Source of the DNA: Nageia nagi
Lineage: Eukaryota > Pinophyta
NCBI GenBank assembly: GCA_050084985.1
Contig: JBITNC010000001.1
Coordinates: forward strand, 91,078,001-91,142,000
Direction: 5' to 3'
DNA length: 64,000 nt
Made by a program: the position numbers and the translations under genes. Of this stretch, positions 50,157 through 61,324 are shown piece after piece; the stretch's first letter is position 1; every line of letters starts with the position of its first letter. Under the pieces are notes generated by a model that saw only the letters and a list, made by a program, of their open reading frames with translations, searched no databases and was not told the origin of the DNA.

Positions 50157-50609
50157 CAATATTGGGATAGAGCGAGTAAGAGAAGAAGAAGAAAAAGTAA
50201 GAGAGTTCTCCAAATAGATACAACGGAGATGAGAACTTTTTACATATTTGTGAAGTAAGAAAGATCTAGTTTGAGACTCACTACTTTGCCAAATATAATC
50301 ATTAACCACAATTGGTTTCAATGTACATGAAGTAGTCATCCAACTAGAAGTCATGAAGAGTCTCCAAGAGCCTGCATACCTAAGGTAAGTAACCTACAAT
50401 CTCATAGGAACCTGCAAGTCATCAGCATATCAAATAACAAGATTAGTTAGATGCATCATATTCATATCAACAAGGATAGATTAATCACACAAATGCCATC
50501 ATGAATTGATCAATGGTGCATTATAAGTCATCACGAAGATGCCATGCCAAAAACTTATAGTCACCTGTTGTATATAAAATATGTGTTGATTATCATTACA
50601 AAATAGAGC

Positions 50610-50860
50610 ATGCACATATGAGTTCCTCACATATGGATAACTGAATAGTGTTAAAGGACACATAAGAGTTTCTCACATATGGATAACTGAACAGTGCTAG
50701 ATTGACCAAAAAAATAGAGTATGCACATACGATTTCCTCACATATGGATAACTGAATAATGCCAAAAGACACATAAGAGTTCCTCACATATGGATAACTA
50801 AAAAGTGCAAGATTGGCCAATTTGTACAAAAAGTTCCTCATGTATAGCGAACTTACCATG
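50610..50860 (-). repeat. Hairpin-repeat array in 3' region of Copia IV
   Basis: Five spaced units have the same layout as in Copia III (AGTTYCTCACATATGGATAACT). The last one (50830-50853) pairs AAGTTC with GAACTT around CTCATGTATAGC. Confidence 0.7.
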
Positions 50861-50965
50861 AAGGTGTATAATAAAATCAACACTATATATCATAAAATCC
50901 TCCTAGGGGTGAAGTTGTCATCACAAATATGAATTCAACACAAGAATTCAAACTTCACTCCCCCT

Positions 50966-53900
50966 TTAGGGTAACTTCACCAACCTGATAGCATCCCTTA
51001 GCTTACAGAATAGAGCTTTCAAGAGGGGCTTAATGAACAAATTAGCAAAGTTCAAGGTGGATAGATAATACTCCAGGTGTATAATGCCATTCAGAACCTT
51101 CTCCTTGATAAAATGGGCATGGATTTTCACATGTTCTATTCTCTAATGGAACACTAGATTCTTAGCCAAAGAAATAGCCAATTAATTATCTGAAGAGATC
51201 AAATATGATCCACCTTGCTCATACCCAATTTCTTTTAGAAGATGCCTTAGCCAAATGGCTTCCTAGGCTGCAATAGACATGGCATGATATTCGAATTATG
51301 TGGTGGAAAGAGAAATAGTAGGTTGCTTCTTGAAAACCCAAGAGATAGCACATCAACCAATGCTAAACACATATGTAGAGGTTGACTTTCTATCATCTCT
51401 ATCTTCTCCATAATCAGAATATAAGAATTCAGAGAGAAAAAATGAGGGCAACTTGGAATATTTGAGAGCAAGATCCTTAGTCCTTGCAACATACCTCAAA
51501 ATTTGCTTAATAGCATTAAGGTGCTCAACATAAGGTTTTTACATGAATCATGCCATCAGATTCACTGCAAAGGTAATATATGGCCTGGATATAATCAAAT
51601 ACAAAAGACTACCAATTAATTACCTGTAAGTTATAACATCAACTAATTGAGAGTTGGAGCTTAGAGAAATAGTGATTCTAGGAGAGACTAGGATTGTAGC
51701 ATATCTACACTCCTCCATTATAAACTTCTACAAGATATCTGATATATACTTAGATTGATTAAGGTAAGTACAATCTTTGTATTGATACACTTGCATTCCA
51801 AGATAGAAGTGTAAGAGACCAAGATCAATTATTTCAAACTTTGCCTTAAGTTTGAATATGCACTCTTGAATGATTTCATCATTATTTCCAGTAATCAAAA
51901 GATCATCCACATAAAGGAGAATCAAGACCACATCTTTTCTTTGATTAAGCACATATATATCAAAGTCAAAAAAACACTTAGAAAATCCAATGTCTGCAAA
52001 GTATCCTAAAATCTTTTTATGCCAGACTCAAGATGCTTGCTTAATTCCATACAAAAACTTCTTTAGCTTACACACTAAGGACTCTTTGCCTTCCATAATA
52101 AACCCTTCTGGTTGATTCATGAAGATTTTCAAATCCAAGTCACTATTGAGAAATGCACTCTTGACATCAAGTTGAAAAACTTTCCATCCTTGAGCTACAG
52201 AAAGAGTAAGAATAACTCTCATAGTAGGCATCTTTGCCACAGGAGCAAAGGTTTTCTCATAATCTACATCATATTTTTGAGCAAAACCTTTAGCTACTAA
52301 CCTTGCCTTGTATTTCTTAATATCTCCAATTGAATTGAACTTGACCTTGTAGATCCACTTATTACTAATTATATTCTTATCATTGGGATAAGGAACTAAG
52401 TCTTAAGTTTTATTTTTTATAAGTGCCTCATACTCCACTTTTATAGCTTCCATCTACCACTTATGCTTAGAAGCTTCTTTGAAGGTTGAGGGCTCATGGT
52501 TGTTATCAATATTGATAATTAAATATTTGTTTAAGGTCATGCTCCTTGTTACCCTTTATGTTGGAGAATTTTGTTCCTATGGTGACTTGTCTATATCAAT
52601 ATCCAACTAGCTATGAGCAACTGAAGAGTCCTCTAGATCATCAACATCCTTGTTAAAAGTAGATTCATCAAGAAGTTTATTGAACTTTACATCCTTTGAA
52701 ATGAATACTACTTTATAGGTTGGAAAGTAAAGCTTGTATCCTTTATGTTGATTGTCATAACCCATAAAGATGCATTTTTCAACTCTTTTATCCAACTTCT
52801 TCCTTTTCTCATAAATAATGTAGGAGAAAGTTTCACAACCAAACACCTTAAGGTGAGAAATGTTAGGTTTTCTTCTTAACCATACCTCAAAAGGAGTTTT
52901 TCTCTGAATGACTTTTGTAGAACACCTATTTAAGGTGTAAATAGTAGTGCTCACAGCTTCACCCTATAAGAATTTAAGAAAATTACCCAACATGTACCTA
53001 GCCATCTCCATAATTATTCTATTTTTCCTTTCAATAACACTATTCTATTAAGGAGTGTATGGAATTGTAAACTACCTCTTGATTTCATACTTAGTATAAT
53101 AGTCATTGAACTCATTACTGTTATATTCTCCCCCATTATCTGATCTCAACATCTTGATTTTAAGGTTAAACTGATTTTCAACAAAGGCTTTAAAAATCTT
53201 AAAACTTTCAAAGGTTTGATCCTTGTACTCAAGTAGATACCTAAAGGTCATCCTACTAAAGTCATCAATGAAGGTCAAGATGTAAGATGCTCCTCTAAGT
53301 GACTTAGTTTGAAATAGACCCATTAAATCTAAATGCATAAGTTTAAGAGGCTATGATGCTCTTATTACCTTATCTTTTTCAAACTTTTATCTGTGCATCT
53401 TACCAAGAATGCACTTCTCGCATAGACTAATCAAAGGAGAAATTGAAGGCAAACCTTCCACAAGTTCTTAGTCTTTTATGAATTGAATACTCTTATGGTT
53501 AAGGTGCCCTAAACAATGATACCAAAGATTACCTTTAGAACACACATTAGAAGCAAGACATACTTTTGATGGAACTTGATCCTTAATGTAGAGGTTATCT
53601 TTCATTGATCCTTTAACCAAAGTGGTAAGTCATTTCTTAATGCACCAAGATTAAGATTCAAACTCAAAATAGTACCCTTTTACAGCAACTTGGATAATGG
53701 AGACAAGGTTCATCCTTAACTTAGAAATATAGATAACATTTTCAAGAACCTTTTTGTGAATTAGCATAATTCCAATTCTACTCTCAATTCCTTGGACCTA
53801 AAGGGTAGAGTTATCACCTATCACAACTGCATCCTTATTATACTTATGAAAGTTCTTAAACTTTTTCTTTGCAAAGCATAGGTGATTAGTGCAACCAGAG

Positions 53901-54922
53901 TCAACAATCCATTCAAATAAAAAAATGTGAAACATGGAGTAGAGCATTGTAGCAAAATCAGCATGAGTATTTTTTTTCCTTTGTAGCTCTTTACATTTCT
54001 ATTACCTTTGTACTTTTTCTCTCTTTTCTTTTTGTAACAATCAACTTCTTTATGACCTTGAATGCCATAATAGTTACAATTACCATCAAACTTTTATTTA
54101 AGATAAAGAGTGTTTGTTTTGCCTTTTCCATCTCTTTATTTGAAATGATTGTTATTGTCATTATTCTTGTTGTTATGGTGGTTGTTTCTATTGTTCCTGT
54201 TGCTGTTGTAGCCACTACCTCTTTTCTCAAACCTTTTAGAGAAAGAAGGGTAAGATTTCTTTTCATGGTTGATTTTTTTCTTGAAAAGAGTTTTGGTTGC
54301 TCTAAGAGCAATGTTATTATCCTTAGGAGAAGAAATCAACCCATTATTGTAAGGGTTTCCTCATGCTTCAATAGGTGCTTTGAAAGGTTCTCAAGGAGAT
54401 GACTCCTTCTTCATCATCAAGCCTTATTTTCATAACTAGTATAAAATTTTCAAACTTTGAAGAGAGATTTTGAAGAATGATTAAGACCATGAACTCATCA
54501 TTGATCTAATTGCACCTACAAGCAACAAGTTAGGTCTTTAGGTCAATGATTTTATTCAAGTAGATAACCATATTTTTATCTTCCCCTTGATGAGATTGAA
54601 GCAACTTTTGAAGAATGGTAAACCTTCTTGAAAAGTTTGAACTAAGGTATATTTGTTTTAGCTTATCCCATGCTTTCTTTGTTGAGGTTGAAGAAAATAT
54701 TATCAAGAGCACATTATCTGAAACTGCATGGTAAATCATGAAGGTTGCCAACTCATTCTTTGTGTTATAAGCCTCTAGTGCCTTCTCATCTATAGGAGGT
54801 ACAAAGTTCTCATTCACTATTTGCCATAGTTTCCTTACCTGTAATTCAACTCTCATCTGAGGTTCTCAAATCCCATAGTTGGAACCATCAAGAATGTGTT
54901 TGGGTAAAAATGATTCTCCCAT
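50966..54922 (-). pseudogene. gag-pol: Copia IV gag-pol, broken
   Basis: The ATG at 54922 begins gag (HILDGSNYGI, then a Trp-to-stop change). The zinc knuckle reads CNYYGIQGHKEVDC, with its second Cys replaced by Tyr. Protease is intact at WIVDSGCTNHLC. Integrase (LMGLFQTKSLRG; RSDNGGEYNSNEF) meets the shared TAG at 53072-53074, and the following TPQQNG has two further Gln-to-stop changes. RT has LDVKSAFLNSDLDL, KFLYGIKQAS and an intact YVDDLLITGNND. RNaseH ends RLVKLP at 50966. Frameshifts and stops throughout make it non-functional; domain order is complete for Ty1/copia. Confidence 0.85.
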
Positions 54923-57900
54923 TTGCTACATAAAAATATGAAATAATAAGCATGTGTTTTCAATAATCAACATTAAATGTTAAGTTCTAACCAAATAAAT
55001 AATAAATGTTACATTTAACACTAAACACATGCTTGATTTAATTCATAAGTGCAAATGTCCAATTCAAATAATACCCATGTACCCAAATATATTTCTCATC
55101 TCAAGAACTGTAGATGTAGAGTGACATTGTTGAAGCTTGTTTTCTTTTCTAAAATTAAGCTTTCACCTAGATGCCCACACAAGAGGAGCTCAGGTCCTAT
55201 CAATTCTAAACCAATTTCCCTTGTGTAGTAATATACTCTCATAAGGAGAAGTACTAGTTATTTTTCAAAGTTTTAATATTTATTGGATCGACCAAATTAT
55301 TAATCTTGATTAGGTTTCAAGTTTTCCTCCTAGGTTATCAAGATAATCCCTGAATGGATGTGCAGATATGTGGTATCACTACACACATGCATGTCCACCT
55401 AATAGAGTTATGTCCAAACCAACAAAGGACTTAGGAGCAATTAAGAAGTACAAACTTTTAGTCACTTGGATCATCGAACTTAAAAGCTCCAGTCCATTTG
55501 TCCTCGCCTCATGGCTCCCTAAACAAATCATGTTGCAAAATATATGTGTAGATGTGTTCATTTTAGGTGGTTTCTCATATCAATGTTTGTATTTTTGCTT
55601 GCATAAGTAAATAAAGCAAAAGTGCTAAACATTAAGTAAAAGAGCATAAGTAAACAAACATCATCCATTCATAGCTTAGAACCTTTAAGAGTCCAATGGG
55701 TTTTGTTTACTAACCCCTAAAGGACATCTTGACATAGGTCCATATCTTGCATAAGTTAACTTTGCAAAAAAAATAAATAAATACTTCAGCATAAGCATGT
55801 ATTAATTCCAAAAATTTGCATAAGTTAACTTTAGGAATTAGGTCCTAACCATACAACATTCTATTGAAAAATAAGTAATAGGCATGCATTATTTAACTTA
55901 AGAAGCATTCATCATTCCATAATTGCACAAGTTAATTCATTAACTTTGCATAAAAGAAAAAAAATGCATAAGTCCATTCATAACATTGCATCAAAGATCT
56001 AAAAAATTTTAAGTAAAGAAATATAAAAATTTCCCTTCTTTTACTTAAAAATAGAAATTAGATACAAAAAATATCATTACTAATTTACCTTTAAGAAAGA
56101 CCATTTTATTTATGTAGTGACGAAGATACTTAAAGAATTATCATTTTCCTTTTCTTAAAAAAAAAATTCTCTAATTTTTTTTTAACTTAAAGTAAAAAAA
56201 AAAAAATAGTATGCAAACTAGATAAAAATTTAAGTAGGAGAAATTTATACAAATTCCCCCCTTTTTACTTAAAGGTTTATCTATAAACGTAGCATACTAA
56301 ATAATTTATCCTTTAAAAATATTTGGAATAAGTGCATTTAATAGTAATGATGAATATTGGACCAAGTCAAAAAGTAATGTAAGTATACTCATCATGAAAA
56401 AATACTTTAAGTGATTTGTACACATCTAAATGCATTTAATGAAGGAATGTCTTGCAAGCAAAAATTAAATGCATTTAATGAAGGACTGTCTTGCAAGCAA
56501 AAATTAAATGCCTACCAAGAAAAAGTGCACATTGCTTCTAAATGGCTTTGCAAAAAAAATAAAAAAACTTGAATGCACCAAACCCAAAAATGCAAGAAAC
56601 CCCAAAAATCTTTAAAGAAAGAAAAAATAAATGATCTTATTGGAAGGGTCACAAATTTTTAACAAGAGATACTAAGTCAAGAAAAAAAATGTGCAACTGA
56701 GAATAGGAGAATATGCAGCTATAAGCAATAGGAATAGGAGAATAGGCAACTACGAGTAACAAGAATAAAGCTTAGAACTTAAATCGACTACGTGAAGAAG
56801 AGGCTGCAGGTCCAACCAAGAGATGGTAGAGTCAAGGGGCTACGATTGCTGAGAAAGGGGTCAAGGTTTGAGGGTCACTAGTGGGAGACACTGGTGAAGT
56901 AGACTGGAGTGGAAAGGAGAGGGGCCTTGCAGTGATGGAGATAGGAGAGGTCATGGTGGTGGAGTGAGTGATAGATTGTAATCCTAACATCTATGCCATG
57001 AGGTCACATAGAGGTAGGGTCGCACAAGAGAGATAAGGTGCAACCACATAGCTAGGTGAAGTTGAAAGGTAGCTAAATGATAGACATTAATTGGGAAGGA
57101 GCAAGGTCATGCAGATAAAGGAGGTCTAGCAATGAGGGCAATAACTAAGATTACGAGGGAATGGACTTGACCACCCCAAATCCTAGTCAAGAGGAAAAAA
57201 AATGGTCTCATCTTAGTTGAATACAAGAAATGCCCCCTTCCAATTTGAAGGAATAGGTTTTGACTATGGGACCTAGAGCCCACCATTCTATCGCTCAATC
57301 ACCACCACCAGAAGAATAACAATGGAGTATAATTTGTTGGGGGTTGTCATGCTTCTTCTTGACCTTCTTATGGTCATGCACATCAATTTTGTCACTCAAC
57401 CATAAAAGTGTGATACTAAGTTAAGATTATGTTATTATCTACATCTTATGTGAAGTCAGGTTGTGTTAATGAATTATCAACAAGTAGTATTGTTGAATCT
57501 CAATTGGTACAAATCAAGATAACTAGCAGTGGAGTGGGAAGGGCAAAGGAGATGCATAATCATGAGGGTTTCAACAGTCAAATGGGTTCTCAATAGGAGC
57601 ATAGAAGATCCACAAGCCACCTTAGGCAAATGTAAGGATAATGAAGGGTGCAAGGAAAGATGAACTTTGGTTTTAAATCCCCCAAAACAAGTGACAGGAG
57701 GCAAGGCCTACAAAAAGTCAACTCCCCCTATACATGCCCCCAACATTAAAGAGAAAATATTTTTATTTTACAGATTTTGTATATATACAAAAATGTTTTC
57801 TTATATATACATATATGCATACAACTCTCCCTTTTTTTGTTAGTAGATAACAAAATTGTAAACAAAATAGATTACAACTATATTTTTTTGTAAAAAAAAT

Positions 57901-58315
57901 TTAACATTTATAAAAGAATGTTTTAAAAATCATTTTTGTAGAATATGAAAAATATGTTCCTTGATAAAACAAATTGCACCATTTTTTTTAAATATATTCT
58001 GTAGTATTACCTTTGTAATATTTTTAAAAAAAATGTATAATAACCCCTTCTCTTTAAAAAAATTGCAAGTAACATAGAGGGTTAGTGTAAACAAAATTTT
58101 TGCAATTTGTTAGCCATATTAAGCTCAAAAGAACTAACACCTAGTAAATAATATGTTAGTAAAATGATGAAATAATAACAAGTAACCAAGAGGGAAGGAT
58201 TTTATACCTTCTCTTAGTTTTACCTCAACAATGAAGGTAGGAGTGTAGAATGAATGAAGATCACCAAGTTGTAGAAGAAGAGCTATCACACCAAGAAGAG
58301 GAGCTTCAACACTAT
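54923..58315 (-). other. Leader of Copia IV
   Basis: About 3.4 kb without element coding. The conserved 600-base block next to gag (54923-55520) holds the antisense ORF at 55368. A moderately GC-richer section lies at 56750-57720, followed by AT-rich sequence to the primer site. No recognised genes. Confidence 0.65.
55368..55610 (+). CDS. Antisense ORF in copia leader (Copia IV copy)
   Basis: This 80-codon ATG-initiated ORF starts MWYHYTHACPPNRV and continues with LGAIKKYKLLVTWIIEL, SWLPKQIMLQN and FILGGFSYQCLYFCLHK. It aligns without gaps to the first 80 codons of the Copia III copy. Function unknown. Confidence 0.35.
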   Translation: MWYHYTHACPPNRVMSKPTKDLGAIKKYKLLVTWIIELKSSSPFVLASWLPKQIMLQNICVDVFILGGFSYQCLYFCLHK

Positions 58316-58327
58316 GCTCTAATATCA
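58316..58327 (-). promoter_or_regulatory. Primer-binding site of Copia IV, mutated
   Basis: The minus strand reads TGATATTAGAGC, two changes from TGGTATCAGAGC, two bases from the 5' LTR. Confidence 0.75.
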
Positions 58328-58329
58328 AA

Positions 58330-58819
58330 TGAAAGAATTGAACTATAATAAGAATAATCCTAAACTACTAAGATCACATGAAAGCTCTCAATTCACATAT
58401 AATAATCTCATAAAGTAACTCAAGATGTAAAGTGGTTCCTCTAACTAGGAATACATCCACTAACTATATTTTTACTTCAACCACAAATACAACTCTCTTA
58501 CAATCCTTCTAATCTCAACTCCTACACTTCTATCCTATGGCATAACTTTACTCTACAAATTGGTGTGTGATCACAAAGAGGGAGCCTTTTATTGATAGGC
58601 TAAAATCTCTCTTTGGATCACCATTTTATCCAATGTACAAAAGTATGACATGCACATCCTTTTACCCAAGGGGTATGCTCATGACATGGAGTGTACAACA
58701 AGTTACGTTATCATATTCACTAAAATACTTAAGGTATCAAATGATACCCTTAAGTATTAGTGAATTTACATAGAAGATTTAATACAAATCTTTACAATAA
58801 TGCATTATACATTCCAACA
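58330..58819 (-). repeat. 5' LTR of Copia IV
   Basis: 490 bp, pairs with 49655-50143. Its TATA region is mutated (CTTTTATTGATAGG on the plus strand). Confidence 0.9.
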
Positions 58820-58824
58820 GATTT
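58820..58824. repeat. Target-site duplication GATTT (right of Copia IV)
   Basis: Directly follows ATTCCAACA, the high end of Copia IV; an exact copy of 49650-49654. Confidence 0.9.
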
Positions 58825-58918
58825 TACCTCAACAATGGAAGTAGGATGAGGAATGAAGATCACCAAGTTGTAGAAGAAGAGCCTCAACACTGAGGATGTG
58901 AAAAAGAGCCTTCAAGGG

Positions 58919-58930
58919 GCTCTGATACCA
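58919..58930 (-). promoter_or_regulatory. Primer-binding site of Copia III, perfect
   Basis: The minus strand reads TGGTATCAGAGC, a perfect initiator-Met primer site, two bases from the 5' LTR. This fixes 58933 as the LTR end. Confidence 0.9.
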
Positions 58931-58932
58931 AA

Positions 58933-59440
58933 TGAGAGAATTGAACTATAATAAGAACAATCTTAAACAACCAAGATCTCTTGAAAACTCATAATACACA
59001 TCTAAAAAACTCACAAATAAGATAATCTCACAAAGTAACTCAAGATGTAAAGTGGTTCCTCCAACTAGGAGTACATCCACTAACTAGATCTTTACTTCAA
59101 TCACAAATATAACTCTTTTACAATCCTCCTAATCTCAACTCCTACACTTCTATCCTATAGCATAACTTTTACTCCACAAATTGGTGTATGATTACAAAGA
59201 GGAAGCCTTCTATTTATAGGCCAAAATCCCACTTTGGATCGCCCTTTTATCCAATATATAATAGCATAACATGCACATCTTTTTACCCAAGGGGCATGCT
59301 CATGACATGGAGTGTAGGATAAGTTACATTATCATATTCACTTAAATACTTAAGGTATCAAATGATACCCTTAAGTATTAGTGAATTTATATAGAAGATT
59401 TAATACAAACCTTTACAATAATGCATTATACATTCCAACA
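58933..59440 (-). repeat. 5' LTR of Copia III
   Basis: 508 bp, pairs with 41333-41828, ends ATTCCAACA against the resumed Copia II coding sequence. Confidence 0.85.
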
Positions 59441-59777
59441 GCAAGGACTAAGGATCTTGCTCTCAAGTATTCCAAGTTGCCTTCATTTGTTCTCTTTGGA
59501 TTCTCAAATTCTGACTATAGGGGAGATAAAGATGACAAGAAGTCAACCTCTAAGTATGTGTTTAGCATTGGTTTAGGTGCAATCTCTTAGGCTTCCAAGA
59601 AGCAGCCTGCTATTTCTCTTTCCACCATAGAAATTAAATATCATGCCATGTCTGTTGCAACCCAAGAAGCCATTTGGCTAAGGCATCTTTTGAAAGAAAT
59701 TGGATATGAGCAAGGTGGCTCATCTTTGATCTCTTCATATAATCAATTGGCTATTTCTTTGGCTAAGAATCTAGTGT
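59441..59777 (+). pseudogene. pol: Copia II RNaseH fragment, resumed after Copia III
   Basis: Continues the Copia II polyprotein: TKDLALKYSKLPSF, SNSDYRGDKDDKKST, then the STIEIKYHAMSVATQEA and LRHLLKEIGYEQGG motifs of copia RNaseH. A Trp-to-TAG change lies near 59587. It is cut at ..SLAKNLV by the Copia V LTR, with AGTGT (59773-59777) the expected target duplication. Confidence 0.8.
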
Positions 59778-60278
59778 TGAGAGAATTACCACTACTCTAA
59801 TTCCCAAGGTCCAAGACTATAGAAAGCTTAATCACATTCAACATGCAACATCTACAAGCTACTAACACATTCACACAATATGACACCAATATAACGTGGT
59901 TCCTCCCTCCTTGGGAGTACATCCATAACTAGTTCTCTATTCTCAATCTATGCACCTCTTACTACAATTCTCTTCCTCTCCTACACAACCTAGTAGAGTA
60001 ATCTTACTCCAAAACTTAGATGTGTTTACAAGAGGAGAGGCCCTCTATTTATAGCTTGAGAGCACCTCCCTAACCTCCCTTTAACCTAAGGGTAAGGTTA
60101 GGGTTACAATAAATGTGTGACCTAACTTTAACCTACCAACTAACCCTATGGTTAGGTCAAAGTCCACACATAATAAAGAATTCAATTAATCCCTTAAGGT
60201 ATCTACATATCCTTTAAGTGATTAATTGAACTTACAAGGAGTTTAGATATTCACAATATTTCATTACAAATTCTAACA
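59778..60278 (-). repeat. 3' LTR of Copia V
   Basis: Plus strand starts TGAGAGAATTACC and ends ATTCTAACA before the purine tract. It includes CTATTTATA (TATA box complement, 60045-60053) and the conserved GTTCCTCC...GGGAGTACATCC block. Confidence 0.85.
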
Positions 60279-60290
60279 CTCCCCCTTAAT
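60279..60290 (-). promoter_or_regulatory. Polypurine tract of Copia V
   Basis: The minus strand reads ATTAAGGGGGAG directly before the LTR. Confidence 0.85.
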
Positions 60291-60762
60291 GCAATATTGG
60301 GATAGAGCATAGAAGAGAGAAGAGAGAGAGTAAGAGAGAGTTCTCCTCCATATAGATACAAGTGGAGATGAGAACATTTACATATTTGAGAATCTTTTTG
60401 AGAACTAGTATGAGACTCACTACATTACCATTTGACAAAATGGTTTACAATACAATCATTGACCACAACTAGTTTCACTGTACATAGTAGTTGATCAACT
60501 CTAAGCTGACATGTGAGTCTCCATGAGCTTGCTTTCACAAGGTGAGTAACCTACATTTCTGAAGAAGATCCTACATGCTACAAGCAACTCATGAACAAAA
60601 TCAGTTAGATGCATCATATATTCAAATAAAAGAATCAAATAATGCCATCTTATAAATAACTGATAAATGGTGCACTATAAGTCATTACGGAGATGCCAAG
60701 CCATCACTCATAGTCACTTATTGTATATAGACATGTGTTGATTATTAATAGAGCATAAAAAT

Positions 60763-61270
60763 TGTACAACGAGTTTCTCACATAGAGCAAACTCACCATG
60801 GAGGTATAAAATGTACAACAAGTTCGTCATGCAGAGCGAACTTACCATGAAGGTATATTAATTATATGCTCAAAAAATTGTACAATGAGTTTCTCACGTA
60901 GAGCAAACTCACCACGGAGGTATAGAGCATAAAAATTGTACAACGAGTTTCTCACGCAAAGCAAACTCACCACGGAGGTATAGAATGTACAACAAGTTCA
61001 TCACGCAGAGTGAACTTACCACGGAGGTATATTAATTATATGCTCAAAAATTGTACAACGAGTTTCTCACGCAGAGCAAACTCACCACAAAGGTATAAAA
61101 TGTACAACAAGTTTGTCATGCAGAGCAAACTTATCATAGAGGTATAAATATGTACAACAAGTTTGTCACGCAGAGCAAACTTACCACGGAGGTATAAAAA
61201 ATCAACACTCTATAACAACAATTGTACAACAAGTTTGTCATGTAGAGCAAACTTACCACGGAGGTCTAGA
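60763..61270 (-). repeat. Nine-unit stem-loop array in 3' region of Copia V
   Basis: Nine units, spaced about 30-75 bases apart, share the frame TGTACAACR-stem-loop-stem-ACCACGGAGGTATA. Stems on the plus strand are GAGTTT/AAACTC (60771, 60887, 60945, 61060), AAGTTCG/CGAACTT (60820), AAGTTCA/TGAACTT (60994) and AAGTTTG/CAAACTT (61109, 61159, 61231). Loops are 10-12 bases, mostly TCACGCAGAG. Substitutions in one arm are matched in the other, which points to selection on RNA folding. The array lies between the RNaseH stop and the purine tract, so it is present in the full-length transcript's 3' part. Confidence 0.85.
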
Positions 61271-61324
61271 ATGTACAATCAAAAAAAGCCTCTTAGAGGT
61301 GAAGTTGTCATCACTAACAAAGGT

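Larger units (their letters stand above)
49655..58819 (-). mobile_element. Copia IV: Ty1/copia element nested in Copia III
   Basis: A complete 9.2-kb element has LTRs of 489 and 490 bp, a purine tract, gag-pol, a long leader and a decayed primer site. It is bordered by a perfect 5-bp duplication, GATTT. The sequence on both sides (ccttctcttGATTT before, GATTTtacctcaac after) rejoins into Copia III leader sequence that matches Copia IV's own leader at about 58205. Confidence 0.9.
41333..59440 (-). mobile_element. Copia III: Ty1/copia element nested in Copia II
   Basis: The minus-strand element has its 3' LTR at 41333-41828 and its 5' LTR at 58933-59440. The two LTRs share private sequence (GATCTCTTGAAAACTC near their low ends) that Copia IV LTRs lack, so they are a true pair. 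Copia IV interrupts its leader (49655-58819). Flanking pentamers TTAGG and GCAAG in Copia II would derive from an original GCAGG target, now diverged. Confidence 0.85.
36829..59777 (+). mobile_element. Copia II: outer Ty1/copia element, split by nested insertions
   Basis: The element starts with its 5' LTR at 36829 and reads sense through gag-pol to 41332. There Copia III is inserted, and the RNaseH coding region resumes at 59441 and runs to 59777, where Copia V is inserted. The two halves join in protein sense: RT/RNaseH ends ..QILRYV and continues with ..TKDLALKYSKLPS, exactly as in Copia V. The 3' LTR lies beyond the window. Only 36829-41332 and 59441-59777 are Copia II sequence. Confidence 0.8.

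Noticed and set aside
58330-59440. Tandem LTR pair as one small element
   Set aside because: Private bases pair each LTR with a distant partner (49655 and 41333), and the GATTT duplication shows one element inserted in another.
60763-61270. CRISPR-like array
   Set aside because: Unit spacing varies, the repeats are hairpins with changing stems, the setting is a plant copia element, and no cas gene is present.
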